NCBI RefSeq assembly: GCF_013426895.1
Contig: NZ_AP023175.1
Span: forward strand, 868,001 to 932,000
Length of the DNA: 64,000 bases
Source of the DNA: Paraburkholderia largidicola
GTDB lineage: Bacteria > Pseudomonadota > Gammaproteobacteria > Burkholderiales > Burkholderiaceae
Direction of reading: 5' to 3'
How positions within the stretch are numbered: the stretch's first letter is position 1; each line of letters starts with the position of its first letter. The notes beneath the pieces are model-generated. The model was not told the DNA's origin, did no database searches, and was given only the letters and a program-made list of their open reading frames with translations. Shown here in pieces: positions 15,458-23,355 of this stretch. A program made the translations under genes and the position numbers.

Positions 15458-16960
15458 ATGGTCCGTCTCGCGATGATTCTTCTTGGTGTCGACTATCTCC
15501 GCGTCCGCTGGCGCGAACTGCTGCTAGTCGGCTGCCTGAGTGTCGTGCTCGGCGTGACGATCTTCTGCGATGCGCTCGACGGCGCGCTGTGGTTCCCGAT
15601 CATCCCGTTTGCCGCCCTGCTGATGATCGAGGGCGTCGCGACGGTGTGCGTCGCATGGACGGGCATGGGCGGCCAGCGCACGCTGCGCTACGTGAAAGGG
15701 ATCACGTTCATTCTGTCCGCGGCGCTCGTGCTGGTCGGCGGGGAACACGGCAACTTCATTCTGTCGATGATCTTCGGCACGCTGTTTCTCGTGGACGGTG
15801 CCCTGCAAATCATCGCGGCGAGAGTGGTCCGCTACCGGAAGTGGAAAATCGCAGCCGCAGGCGGCGTGCTGGAGGTTGCCATCGCAATCTTCTTCTATCA
15901 GCCCTACCCCGATCACTATGCGGGCACCGTTGCGTATTGCGTGGCGTTCGGCCTGCTGTTCGGCGGCTGGAACATGATCCTGCTCGCGATGCGCGTACGG
16001 CGCATGTCGATCAACCCCGCCGTCGCCGATGAAAAACGCGCGGGACGCGCAACGGCATCGGCAACGGCCGCCACGACGGACACGTCCGCCGAACGGAAGC
16101 GCCCGTTACCGGACTCATTCGACGGTCCGCCCGAACCGCACGAGCATGTGCTGACGGTTCACGTGTGGACGCCCGTTGGGACGGTCAAAGGCGAAGCGCG
16201 GCGGCAACCGATACTCGACCGTTATATCGCCGCCGTCGACAGAAACGGCTCGATCTCGACGGGGCACGCTGCACTCGAAACGGCCGAAGGCATCTATATC
16301 AGCCTGTACCCGGCGGTCGAAATCGAAAGGTCGCCGGAAGAATTCTCGCGGATCCTGCGCGCGACACGCGACAACGATGTGCCCGGTGTGTTCCAGCCTG
16401 ACTACGCGACGGAATCGGCGGCATGGTGTCCGTCGACGCGGCAGATCCGCATCCGCAATTACGATCCGGAGCGGCTCGAACGGTTCTGGGCCGAGTATCG
16501 GCGCGATACGACCTATAACCTTACATACCGCAATTGTTCGAGCACGGTCGCAAAAGCGCTGGAGGCGGCAATCGAAGGCGCGTCGGTGCGCGCCTCGGGA
16601 AAGCGAAGCGGCTGGAAGCCGTTCTTTCGCGTGGCGACCACGCCCGAACTCTGGGTCGCGGCTCAGGTCAGAAAGCGCTCGGCGACGATGGCATGGACGC
16701 CGGGGCTCACCCTCGACTACGCACGCGCGCTCAGCATGCTGGCCGACCCGCGTCCATCCGGATGGGTGAAGATGGCACGCCTCGCGTTGCAGACGATGTA
16801 TGCCTCGCGCCAGCGCTGGCGCGCGGAAAAAGCAGCCGCGTCGAATATCGATGATATGGACGCCGTGGACCGTGACTCGGGTTCTGAAGGCGGATTGGAG
16901 CCGCTCTGGCAGCAGGCAGGCGACCCGCATTACACGGCAAAACGCCCGGACGCTTCGTAA
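15458..16960 (+). CDS. HdeD-like membrane protein fused to a predicted papain-like thiol hydrolase domain
   Basis: A 500-residue protein in two parts. Residues 1-190 hold six hydrophobic segments in the HdeD/DUF308 arrangement (RELLLVGCLSVVLGV; GNFILSMIFGTLFLVDGALQ). After a polar linker of about 40 residues comes a soluble domain at about 230-420. It contains a STGHAALE strand with His270, a SLYPAVE strand, and YRNCSSTVAKALE with Cys360. His before an NC-type Cys matches the order in permuted papain-like hydrolases (LRAT, PPPDE, YiiX, DUF4105 groups). The soluble part should face the cytosol if the HdeD part has an even helix count. ATG 15458 is chosen for its AAGGA site. The enzyme assignment is inference; the membrane topology is clear. 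Confidence 0.7.
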   Translation: MVRLAMILLGVDYLRVRWRELLLVGCLSVVLGVTIFCDALDGALWFPIIPFAALLMIEGVATVCVAWTGMGGQRTLRYVKGITFILSAALVLVGGEHGNFILSMIFGTLFLVDGALQIIAARVVRYRKWKIAAAGGVLEVAIAIFFYQPYPDHYAGTVAYCVAFGLLFGGWNMILLAMRVRRMSINPAVADEKRAGRATASATAATTDTSAERKRPLPDSFDGPPEPHEHVLTVHVWTPVGTVKGEARRQPILDRYIAAVDRNGSISTGHAALETAEGIYISLYPAVEIERSPEEFSRILRATRDNDVPGVFQPDYATESAAWCPSTRQIRIRNYDPERLERFWAEYRRDTTYNLTYRNCSSTVAKALEAAIEGASVRASGKRSGWKPFFRVATTPELWVAAQVRKRSATMAWTPGLTLDYARALSMLADPRPSGWVKMARLALQTMYASRQRWRAEKAAASNIDDMDAVDRDSGSEGGLEPLWQQAGDPHYTAKRPDAS

Positions 16961-16976
16961 CGCGGAGCCAGTTGCG

Positions 16977-17816
16977 TTAACCGGTCCTGCGCACGGCCGC
17001 GAACAGATCGGTGATGTCTTTCATCGTCGCCGCTTCATTCGTGTACGTGAAGGTGCCGCGCCCGAGCATTTCGTTGCCGGCGCGCAGCAACGCGCCCAGC
17101 GCCGCGCGCGCAAGCGCCCCGCCGACGCTGATCCGCTTCACACCCATCTGCGCGAGATCGTCGACGGAAAACGGCATGCCCGCCATGCCCATCAGCACGT
17201 TGACGGGCCGGTCGACGGAACTGACGACGGCGGCGATATCCTCGCGCGTTTTCAGGCCCGGCGCGTACAGCACGTCGGCGCCCGCTTCCTGGAAACCCTG
17301 CAGGCGGCGGATCGTATCGGCGAGATCTGCGCGGCCGTTCAGATAGTTCTCCGCGCGCGCCGTCAGCGTGAATGGAAACGGCAGCGAACGGGCGGCTTCG
17401 ACGGCGGCGCGCACGCGCTCGACGGCGAGTTCGTGTGCGTAGATGGGATCGTCGGCGCGACCCGTCGCGTCCTCGATCGAGCCGCCGACGACGCCCGCCG
17501 CAGCCGCCTGGCGAATCGTTTCGGCCGCGTCTTCCGGCGCGTCGCCGAAGCCGTTTTCGAGGTCCGCGCTGACGGGCAGATCCGTCGACGGCGCGAGTTC
17601 GCCTAGATGCCGGATCATCTGCTCGCGACCGACAGCGTTGTCCGGCAAGCCCAGCGTGAATGCATAGCCGGCGCTCGTGGTCGCCAGCGCCTTGAAGCCG
17701 AGCGCTTCGAGCAGGCGCGCCGAGCCGATGTCCCACGGATTGGGAATGATGAACGGCACGCTGGCCTCGTGAAGCGCGCGAAACGCCCGCGCCTTGTCTG
17801 CTTGTGTCGTTGTCAT
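16977..17816 (-). CDS. Isocitrate lyase/PEP mutase family enzyme
   Basis: A 279-residue TIM-barrel protein of the isocitrate lyase/phosphoenolpyruvate mutase superfamily. Diagnostic segments are IPNPWDIGSARLLEALGF, the metal-binding SADLENGFG, and GGSIEDATGR. The isocitrate lyase KKCGH loop is absent, so it is one of the short members (oxaloacetate hydrolase/decarboxylase, carboxyPEP mutase-like or 2-methylisocitrate lyase-like), which cleave or rearrange C-C or C-P bonds of 2-oxo acids. ATG 17816 is the domain start; the frame is open to 17918 without a convincing upstream start. It converges on the HdeD-fusion gene with only 16 nt between. Confidence 0.85.
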   Translation of the reverse strand: MTTTQADKARAFRALHEASVPFIIPNPWDIGSARLLEALGFKALATTSAGYAFTLGLPDNAVGREQMIRHLGELAPSTDLPVSADLENGFGDAPEDAAETIRQAAAAGVVGGSIEDATGRADDPIYAHELAVERVRAAVEAARSLPFPFTLTARAENYLNGRADLADTIRRLQGFQEAGADVLYAPGLKTREDIAAVVSSVDRPVNVLMGMAGMPFSVDDLAQMGVKRISVGGALARAALGALLRAGNEMLGRGTFTYTNEAATMKDITDLFAAVRRTG

Positions 17817-17939
17817 GGCGGCTCCATCAATCGCGCAAAGGGATGCGGAATGTTTGGAAAGTGCTGAATGGGAAATTTTGCCCGGACCTGTCTCGCGTGA
17901 CCGGGCAAAAACAGACAATGCGCACTATGCGCCGCTTGC

Positions 17940-18365
17940 TCAGGTTTCGAGCTTCGCGTCCATCGTGATCGTCGCGTTCAACACCTTCGAGATCGGGCAA
18001 CCGGCCTTGGCGTCCGCCGCGGCCTTGTCGAATGCGGCTTTATCGCCGCCCGGAATCTTCACCACGACGTCCAGGTGCGAGGCGGTTACCGAGAAACCGC
18101 CGCCGTCCTTGTCGAGCGTGACCGTGGCCGTGGTCGAGATGCGCTCCGGTTTGATGTTGGCCTTGCCGAGTTCGGCGGACAACGCCATCGAAAAGCATCC
18201 CGCATGCGCCGCCGCGATCAGTTCTTCGGGGTTCGTGCCGATGCCGTTTTCGAAGCGCGTCGCGAACGAATACTGCGTGTCCTTGAGCACGCCGCTATCG
18301 GTGGAGATCGAGCCCTTGCCGTCTTGCAGACCGCCCTGCCAGATTGCTGATGCTTTGCGCTTCAT
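17940..18365 (-). CDS. OsmC/Ohr family peroxiredoxin
   Basis: A 141-residue OsmC-type organic hydroperoxide reductase. The two catalytic cysteines are C57 (HAGCFSMAL) and C123 (KAGCPISKVL), in the spacing of the OsmC subgroup. The N-terminus MKRKASAIWQGGLQDGKGSI is typical of OsmC rather than Ohr. It detoxifies organic hydroperoxides in the cytosol, recycled by lipoylated proteins in known members. It lies 123 nt upstream of the PEP-mutase family gene on the same strand and may share its transcript. The start at 18365 follows GGAGCGACT. Confidence 0.93.
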   Translation of the reverse strand: MKRKASAIWQGGLQDGKGSISTDSGVLKDTQYSFATRFENGIGTNPEELIAAAHAGCFSMALSAELGKANIKPERISTTATVTLDKDGGGFSVTASHLDVVVKIPGGDKAAFDKAAADAKAGCPISKVLNATITMDAKLET

Positions 18366-18691
18366 TAGTCGCTCCTGTGTCGGGTTCGTGCTGCCGCGTT
18401 CCCCACTACGATGCCGGCCGCGACGGTCCCGCCCGAAATCACGCGGCGCCGGCATCGGTCACGCGTGCTGCGCCAAACCCGTAGGCCGTGGGCGTGGACC
18501 GAAGCTTCATCATAGGCGGATATCGGTGGCACTGCCGTGAAGCGGCGTAAATGACCATTATTTCATCCACCGCAAGAATCTTTATCCAATCTGCCGCTTT
18601 TTTCATCACCCCTGCGGAAATACACTCTGGTCAACGGTTCGGACATCGGTGTTCAAACCGAACCGATCAACAAATGTTCTCGGAGGTCATC
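18366..18691. other. Divergent intergenic region, no gene seen
   Basis: This 326-bp stretch separates the OsmC gene (minus) from the DUF4148 gene (plus). It includes a more AT-rich segment around 18545-18620, as expected for the promoters of both genes. I found no strong dyad, repeat or small ORF with a ribosome site, apart from the CGGAGG just before 18692. Confidence 0.6.
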
Positions 18692-18985
18692 ATGAAATCG
18701 CTTCTTTCCGCAGTGGTCGTCGCATCCGCTCTGATCGTTCCCGCTGCCGCGTTCGCGCAGCAAGCCAATGGCCCCGTGACGCGCGCGCAAGTCCAGGCCG
18801 AACTGGTCGCCGCCCAGCAAAACGGCTCGCTCGACCAGAACGACGTGGCGTATCCGCCCGCCAAGCCGCAATACGGCGCAACGTCGGGATCGACGGAAGT
18901 CGGCGGCGTATCGGCTGGCACGTCGCAATCGGGCAAGCGCCCGAGCGTCGAACAACGCATTTTCTCGACGTTCCGCGGCAACTAA
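18692..18985 (+). CDS. DUF4148 domain exported protein
   Basis: A 97-residue protein with a clear signal peptide ending AAAFA before QQANGPVTRAQVQAEL. The mature part carries the DUF4148 signature (TRAQVQAELVAAQQNG followed by YPPAKPQYG), a family of small periplasmic proteins greatly expanded in Burkholderiaceae. Its function is not known. ATG 18692 has a strong ribosome site (CGGAGG) and the gene ends in a strong hairpin terminator at 19054. Low-complexity Gly/Ser/Thr sequence in the middle (GATSGSTEVGGVSAGTSQSG) suggests a flexible region. Confidence 0.92.
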   Translation: MKSLLSAVVVASALIVPAAAFAQQANGPVTRAQVQAELVAAQQNGSLDQNDVAYPPAKPQYGATSGSTEVGGVSAGTSQSGKRPSVEQRIFSTFRGN

Positions 18986-19053
18986 GCATTTGCTGCCCGT
19001 GACGTGACGCGGCGCGTGTGATCAGACAGTCACGCGCCGCTGTCCAAACAACG

Positions 19054-19090
19054 AAGGCCCCGGCTGACGCATGATGTCAGCCGGGGCCTT
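19054..19090. terminator. Perfect 15-bp hairpin terminator between convergent genes
   Basis: The arms AAGGCCCCGGCTGAC (19054-19068) and its exact complement (19076-19090) enclose a 7-nt loop. A TTGCTTTTG tract follows on the plus strand. It lies between the DUF4148 gene and the carboxymuconolactone decarboxylase family gene and can serve both. Confidence 0.9.
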
Positions 19091-19134
19091 TGCTTTTGCT
19101 GCGCCGGATTGCGCCGGATTTGCGCCGAGCCCGC

Positions 19135-19689
19135 TTACTCGGCGAACGGCAGCGAGTCCTGCCCTTGCGCGCGCATGCCGAACACATTCAGCGTCATCGC
19201 GACCAGCGCGTAATAGCCGAGCAGCCCGACCAGATTGATGGCGACCTCGTGACCGAAGCGTTCGACCGTCTTCGCGTACGTCGCGTCGGACACGCGCTTC
19301 GTGTCGTACAGTTCGGTCGCGAATGCGTAGATGAGCGCATCGTCGGCATCGGCGAACGAAGGCGCCTGGCCCAGGCGGATCGCCTCGGCATCTTCGGCGC
19401 GCACGCCTGCGTCGATGGCGATCGGATAGTGGATGAACCACTCGGCCTGCGCCTGCCAGCGCGAGGCCGTGACGAGAATCGCCAGTTCCGACAGGCGCAG
19501 CGACAAGCCCGTCTTGTAGCGGCAGAATGCGCCCAGACGCTGCGCATGCTGCGCGAGTTCGGGACTATGAATCCAGCCGAGAAACGGCCCGTTCAGATTG
19601 CCGCGCGGTCCCGACAGGATTTCGTCGAGCACGGCTTTCTGGTCGGGTGTCGCGCGGCTGGCGTCGAACGGAGGCAGGCGGTTGGTCAT
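19135..19689 (-). CDS. Carboxymuconolactone decarboxylase family protein
   Basis: A 184-residue all-alpha protein of the CMD/AhpD superfamily. It has the SLRLSELAILVTASRW helix and the following QAEWFIHYPIAI segment where active-site Glu and His residues lie. The CxxC pair of AhpD-type peroxidases is missing, so it is not a peroxidase and is more likely a decarboxylase or hydrolase-like member. A TTG just upstream (19692) is an alternative start; ATG 19689 is preferred. It is the last gene of a leftward group with the aminotransferase (32-nt gap) and C45 peptidase, presumably under the same RpiR control. Confidence 0.88.
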   Translation of the reverse strand: MTNRLPPFDASRATPDQKAVLDEILSGPRGNLNGPFLGWIHSPELAQHAQRLGAFCRYKTGLSLRLSELAILVTASRWQAQAEWFIHYPIAIDAGVRAEDAEAIRLGQAPSFADADDALIYAFATELYDTKRVSDATYAKTVERFGHEVAINLVGLLGYYALVAMTLNVFGMRAQGQDSLPFAE

Positions 19690-19721
19690 CAATAGCTCTT
19701 CGTGCAGGGTTGGTGGGTCGA

Positions 19722-21059
19722 TCAGGCCGCGCCCGATGCCGCCAGCGCGCCTTCGATCGCATCGGCCAGGCGACTGACGATCTGTTCGATATCGCGCGGC
19801 GTGCAGATGAACGGCGGCGCGAGCAGCACATGATCGCCGATCTTGCCGTCGACGGTGCCGCCCATCGGGTACACCATCAGGCCGCGCTGGAACGCTTCGC
19901 GCTTGATCGCGGCGTGCAGCTTCAGTTTGGCATCGAATGGCGTTTTCGTCGCGCGGTCCTGCACCAGTTCCACGCCGACGAAGAGCCCGCGTCCGCGCAC
20001 GTCGCCGATAAACGGATGCTGCGCATAGTGCTCGCGCAGCAGCGAACGCAACTGCTCGCCGCGCGCCTTCACGTTGTCGAGCAGATGCTCGTCGGCAATC
20101 ACGCGCTGCACTTCGAGCGCGGCGGCGCAGGCTGTCGCGTGGCCGATATAGGTGTGGCCATGCTGGAAAAAGCCGGAGCCGCCTGTGATCGCCTGATAGA
20201 TCCGGTCGCTCACGAGCGTCGCGCCGATCGGCTGATAACCCGCGCCGAGGCCCTTTGCGATGGTCAGCAGATCAGGCGTGACGCCGTCCTCTTCGCACGC
20301 GAACAGGTGGCCCGTGCGGCCCATGCCCGACATGATTTCATCGAGAATCAGCAACACGCCGTAGCGGTCGCACACTGCGCGAATCTTGCGGAAATACTCG
20401 CGCACGGGCGGCACCGCGCCCGCTGTCGCGCCGACCACCGTCTCCGCGACGAACGCGGCGACCGTGTCGGAACCGAGTTCGAGAATCTTCTGCTCGAGTT
20501 CGTCGGCCAGACGCTGCGCGAACTGCTCTTCCGTTTCGTCCGCGCGCTGCTCGCGATACGCGTAGCACGGGCTCACGTGATGCGCGTCGATCAATAGCGG
20601 CAGGAACGGCTCGCGCCGCCATGCATTGCCGCCGATCGCCAGCGCGCCCAGCGTGTTGCCGTGATAGCTCTGCCGACGCGCGATGATATGCCGCCGCTGC
20701 GGCTGCCCCACTTCGACGAAATATTGACGCGCGAGCTTCAGCGCCGCCTCGATCGCCTCCGATCCGCCCGACACGAAATACACATGCGCGAGACCTTGCG
20801 GCGCGCGTTCGACGAGATAGCTGGCGAGTTCTTCGGCGGGCTGCGTCGTGAAGAACGACGTATGGGCGTACGGCAGCGCCTGCGCCTGACGCTTGATCGC
20901 ATCGATCACGCGCTGGTTGCTGTGGCCGAGGCACGAGACGGCCGCGCCGCCCGATGCGTCGATATAACGCTTGCCCGTCGAATCGACGATCTCGATGCCC
21001 TCGCCTTTGACGGCGACGGGCAAGGTCTGCTTCGGCATGCGGTGGAATACGGTAGTCAT
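19722..21059 (-). CDS. Class III (omega) aminotransferase
   Basis: A 445-residue PLP-dependent fold-type I aminotransferase. The Schiff-base lysine is K269 in LLTIAKGLGAGYQPIGA; D240 (LILDEIMSGMGRTG) binds the pyridine nitrogen, and YFVSGGSEAIEAALKLAR holds the phosphate-binding loop. Length and motifs fit omega-amino acid:pyruvate or diamine transaminases. It transfers an amino group from a primary amine or omega-amino acid to an oxo-acid. The frame is open to 21266, but ATG 21059 begins the family domain. It is 34 nt downstream of the C45 peptidase gene; the pair could release and then deaminate an amine (inference). Confidence 0.92.
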   Translation of the reverse strand: MTTVFHRMPKQTLPVAVKGEGIEIVDSTGKRYIDASGGAAVSCLGHSNQRVIDAIKRQAQALPYAHTSFFTTQPAEELASYLVERAPQGLAHVYFVSGGSEAIEAALKLARQYFVEVGQPQRRHIIARRQSYHGNTLGALAIGGNAWRREPFLPLLIDAHHVSPCYAYREQRADETEEQFAQRLADELEQKILELGSDTVAAFVAETVVGATAGAVPPVREYFRKIRAVCDRYGVLLILDEIMSGMGRTGHLFACEEDGVTPDLLTIAKGLGAGYQPIGATLVSDRIYQAITGGSGFFQHGHTYIGHATACAAALEVQRVIADEHLLDNVKARGEQLRSLLREHYAQHPFIGDVRGRGLFVGVELVQDRATKTPFDAKLKLHAAIKREAFQRGLMVYPMGGTVDGKIGDHVLLAPPFICTPRDIEQIVSRLADAIEGALAASGAA

Positions 21060-21093
21060 GCGCTCTCCTTGAGTGAGCGGAAGCCAGCGACGT

Positions 21094-22134
21094 TCAGGCC
21101 GCCGTGCGTGCAATGAAAGTGTCGAACACGACGGCGCGTTGCGCGTGAACGCGCAGCGCGACACCGTCGTCGCGAAGTTGGAACAGCGCCGTCGCGAGCG
21201 TGTTTTCGCCGTCGGGATCGTGTGGATCGTCGCGGTAAATGGGTAAGCCGGTCGGAGTCTTGTCATGCAGCATGTCGACGAGCACGTCGCCGTCGATCTG
21301 CGCGCCGCGCTGATCGCGCAGTACGCCGACGCGCGCCTGACGATCGCATGACGAATCGGTGACGATCTGCGCCTCGTCTTCGCAGCCGGGATGAATCATG
21401 TGATTGGCGTGGCCGGACATCCACTCGACGCGTTCGACCGAACAGCGCCTTGCCGTCGCCTCGACGCTGAACACGCGGAGATCGCCCGCGGCGCCCAGCG
21501 TGTGATGAAAGCCGCTCGCGCGCGGGGTATCACGCAGAAGCTGCACGGCCTCGTCGAGCGTCGATTGATCGAGCACCGCACGCGCCAGGATCATGCGCGG
21601 CACGCCCGTCACCGGCCGACGAATACGCAGATTGTTGATCGCCTGCGCGAGACACGCGCGGTTCGCCGCGAACGTGTGGCCAGGCAGCGAGCCGGGGTAA
21701 TAGAAGCTGACGAAGCCGGGTTTGCCCTTTGGCTGGACGTCGACGAGCCAACCCTTGCCGAGCAGGAACGGATCGCCGTCTTCGTTGTGCGCGATCAGCG
21801 TGTCGCCGCTTCGCACGGCGGCGAAAGTCGTGCAGCCGTCGGGCGTGTTGTGCACCAGTTCGCCACGGCAGTTCCACAGGAATATGTCGTCCGGGCGCCA
21901 GCCGAGACCCGCCGCCATGCCGTCCAGTTCGGCGAGCTGATCCGGACAATGCGCGTGCGCCGCGTCACGCAACTGCTGCACAAACGCGTGCCCGCGCCAC
22001 GCCTGCACGTCGCGCCATGCCGCGCTCTGCTGCATGTACGCATCGAACACGGGCCGCGCCAGTTCGCCGAGCTGACGGCCAATGTCAAACGGCTCGCCCG
22101 CTATCCGATGCAATTCCCAACTCTGCTTCGACAC
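21094..22134 (-). CDS. C45 family autoproteolytic peptidase/acyltransferase
   Basis: A 346-residue N-terminal-nucleophile hydrolase of the penicillin-specific acyl-CoA:6-APA acyltransferase family (peptidase C45). Autocleavage should occur at Gly100-Cys101 in TPDGCTTFA, close to Cys103 of fungal isopenicillin N acyltransferase. HNEDGDPF and FYYPGSLPGHTF following the Cys are typical of the beta subunit. Members hydrolyse or transfer acyl groups on amides. The start is GTG 22134, with GAGGT upstream; no ATG fits. A perfect palindromic operator lies 48-65 bp upstream. It heads a three-gene unit with the aminotransferase and the carboxymuconolactone decarboxylase family gene. Confidence 0.88.
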   Translation of the reverse strand: MSKQSWELHRIAGEPFDIGRQLGELARPVFDAYMQQSAAWRDVQAWRGHAFVQQLRDAAHAHCPDQLAELDGMAAGLGWRPDDIFLWNCRGELVHNTPDGCTTFAAVRSGDTLIAHNEDGDPFLLGKGWLVDVQPKGKPGFVSFYYPGSLPGHTFAANRACLAQAINNLRIRRPVTGVPRMILARAVLDQSTLDEAVQLLRDTPRASGFHHTLGAAGDLRVFSVEATARRCSVERVEWMSGHANHMIHPGCEDEAQIVTDSSCDRQARVGVLRDQRGAQIDGDVLVDMLHDKTPTGLPIYRDDPHDPDGENTLATALFQLRDDGVALRVHAQRAVVFDTFIARTAA

Positions 22135-22181
22135 ACGACACCTCGAACATCAATCAACACGCGATGCGCATTTATAGTTCA

Positions 22182-22199
22182 TTACAACATATGTTGTCA
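22182..22199. promoter_or_regulatory. Candidate RpiR operator upstream of the C45 gene
   Basis: TTACAACATATGTTGTCA contains a perfect 14-bp palindrome, ACAACATATGTTGT (22184-22197). It lies just upstream of the C45 peptidase start in an AT-rich stretch fitting a promoter. A near-identical 18-mer occurs upstream of the RpiR gene at 23143. Confidence 0.7.
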
Positions 22200-22260
22200 A
22201 TAACGATGCAATGCGCCCGTCGGTTGCTTTTACGTGGACTTGAAGCTCGCGGGCGCCCGA

Positions 22261-23121
22261 TCAGGGCACGTAGGCGCCCTTCGCGTGCAGCGACTGCTCG
22301 GCGAGTTCGAGCTGCTGGACGGCGTCCGTGCCTTCGAGCGCGAGCAGATGCGCGACCAGCGACTCCGCAATCGCTGTCGCCGCCACCAGCGACGGGAAGA
22401 ACGACGGACTTTCGTGCGAGAAGATCAGCACCTTGTCGGCGTTCAGCGCGATGGGCGACACGGCGCTGTCGGTGATGGCGATCAGCTTGCTGCCCTTTTC
22501 CAGCGCGGCTTCGGCCACGCGCGCCGCCTCGACGGAATACGGCGCGAAGCTGACGACGACCGTCGCGCTGTCGCGTTCGATACCGCGCAACTGCATTTCG
22601 AGCGTGCCCGCTTCGCCTGTCAGCAGCGAAACGGACGAGCGAAACAGCCGGTATCCATAGACGAAACCGAACGCGACGGGAAAGCACGAACGAAAACCCG
22701 CGACATGCACGTGCGGCGCGCGCCGCAACAGCTTGGCCGCTTCGACGGTCACGCGGGTGTTGTGCGCCGCCGTCACTTCGAGATTGTGCTGTTGCGCGAC
22801 GAGCAGATCGTGCGCGAGCGCGTCTTTCGCGTGCCCCTTGACGAGCGAGCGGGCGCGGCTGGTCAGCGGCTCGGGGCGCGTGCGCACGCGCGCGACGAAC
22901 AGGTCGCGCAATTCGTTCCAGCCCGGAAAGCCCAGTTGCTGCGATAGCCGCACGAGTGACGCGGGTTGCACCTGGGCGCGCTCGGCGACCTTGCGCATCG
23001 ACGACACGGCGACCTCATCGGGATGATCGAGCAGAAACGCCGCGCCCATCTGGAACTGCGGACTGAGTTCGGAGAAGCGTCCACGGATCAGGGCGGCGAG
23101 CTGGTCGAAGGTGTCGGGCAT
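22261..23121 (-). CDS. MurR/RpiR family transcriptional regulator
   Basis: A 286-residue regulator. An RpiR-type helix-turn-helix occupies residues 1-80 (FDQLAALIRGRFSELSPQF; MRKVAERAQVQPASLVRLSQ). A SIS sugar-isomerase-like ligand domain follows at about 120-260 (VSFAPYSVEAARVAEAALEK and KLIAITDSAVSPIALNAD). SIS domains bind phosphosugars, but relatives beside amine or amino-acid catabolic genes respond to other ligands. ATG 23121 is preferred to 23151. It is transcribed in the same direction as the C45-aminotransferase unit but from its own promoter, which bears a candidate autoregulatory site at 23143-23160. Confidence 0.92.
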   Translation of the reverse strand: MPDTFDQLAALIRGRFSELSPQFQMGAAFLLDHPDEVAVSSMRKVAERAQVQPASLVRLSQQLGFPGWNELRDLFVARVRTRPEPLTSRARSLVKGHAKDALAHDLLVAQQHNLEVTAAHNTRVTVEAAKLLRRAPHVHVAGFRSCFPVAFGFVYGYRLFRSSVSLLTGEAGTLEMQLRGIERDSATVVVSFAPYSVEAARVAEAALEKGSKLIAITDSAVSPIALNADKVLIFSHESPSFFPSLVAATAIAESLVAHLLALEGTDAVQQLELAEQSLHAKGAYVP

Positions 23122-23142
23122 ACGGTGTACCGGGGATGAGGA

Positions 23143-23160
23143 TGACAACAAATGTTATCA
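23143..23160. promoter_or_regulatory. Candidate RpiR operator upstream of its own gene
   Basis: TGACAACAAATGTTATCA is an imperfect palindrome sharing 15 of 18 positions with the site at 22182, giving TKACAACAWATGTTRTCA as a working consensus. It ends 22 bp upstream of the RpiR start, as expected for negative autoregulation, and also lies in the region divergent to the 23356 gene. Confidence 0.65.
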
Positions 23161-23355
23161 CCCGGTATCGAGCGGGGCCAATGAGGGATGAGCGGGTGAT
23201 GCGGCGGAAGAACCTACGCGTTCTGTTCGCTCGCCAACACTTGAAAACACGAAATCACCCCGATTGACCTAACGTAATGCAGTAGCACTCGTCAACGATT
23301 CGAAAGCAGGTAGACCATCCCGTGTCGCCATTGCGCCCATAACAAGGAGTGAACC

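Noticed and set aside
18551..18691. Upstream extension of the DUF4148 protein
   Set aside because: An in-frame ATG at 18551 would add 47 residues ahead of a clear signal peptide; the CGGAGG site just before 18692 shows the real start.
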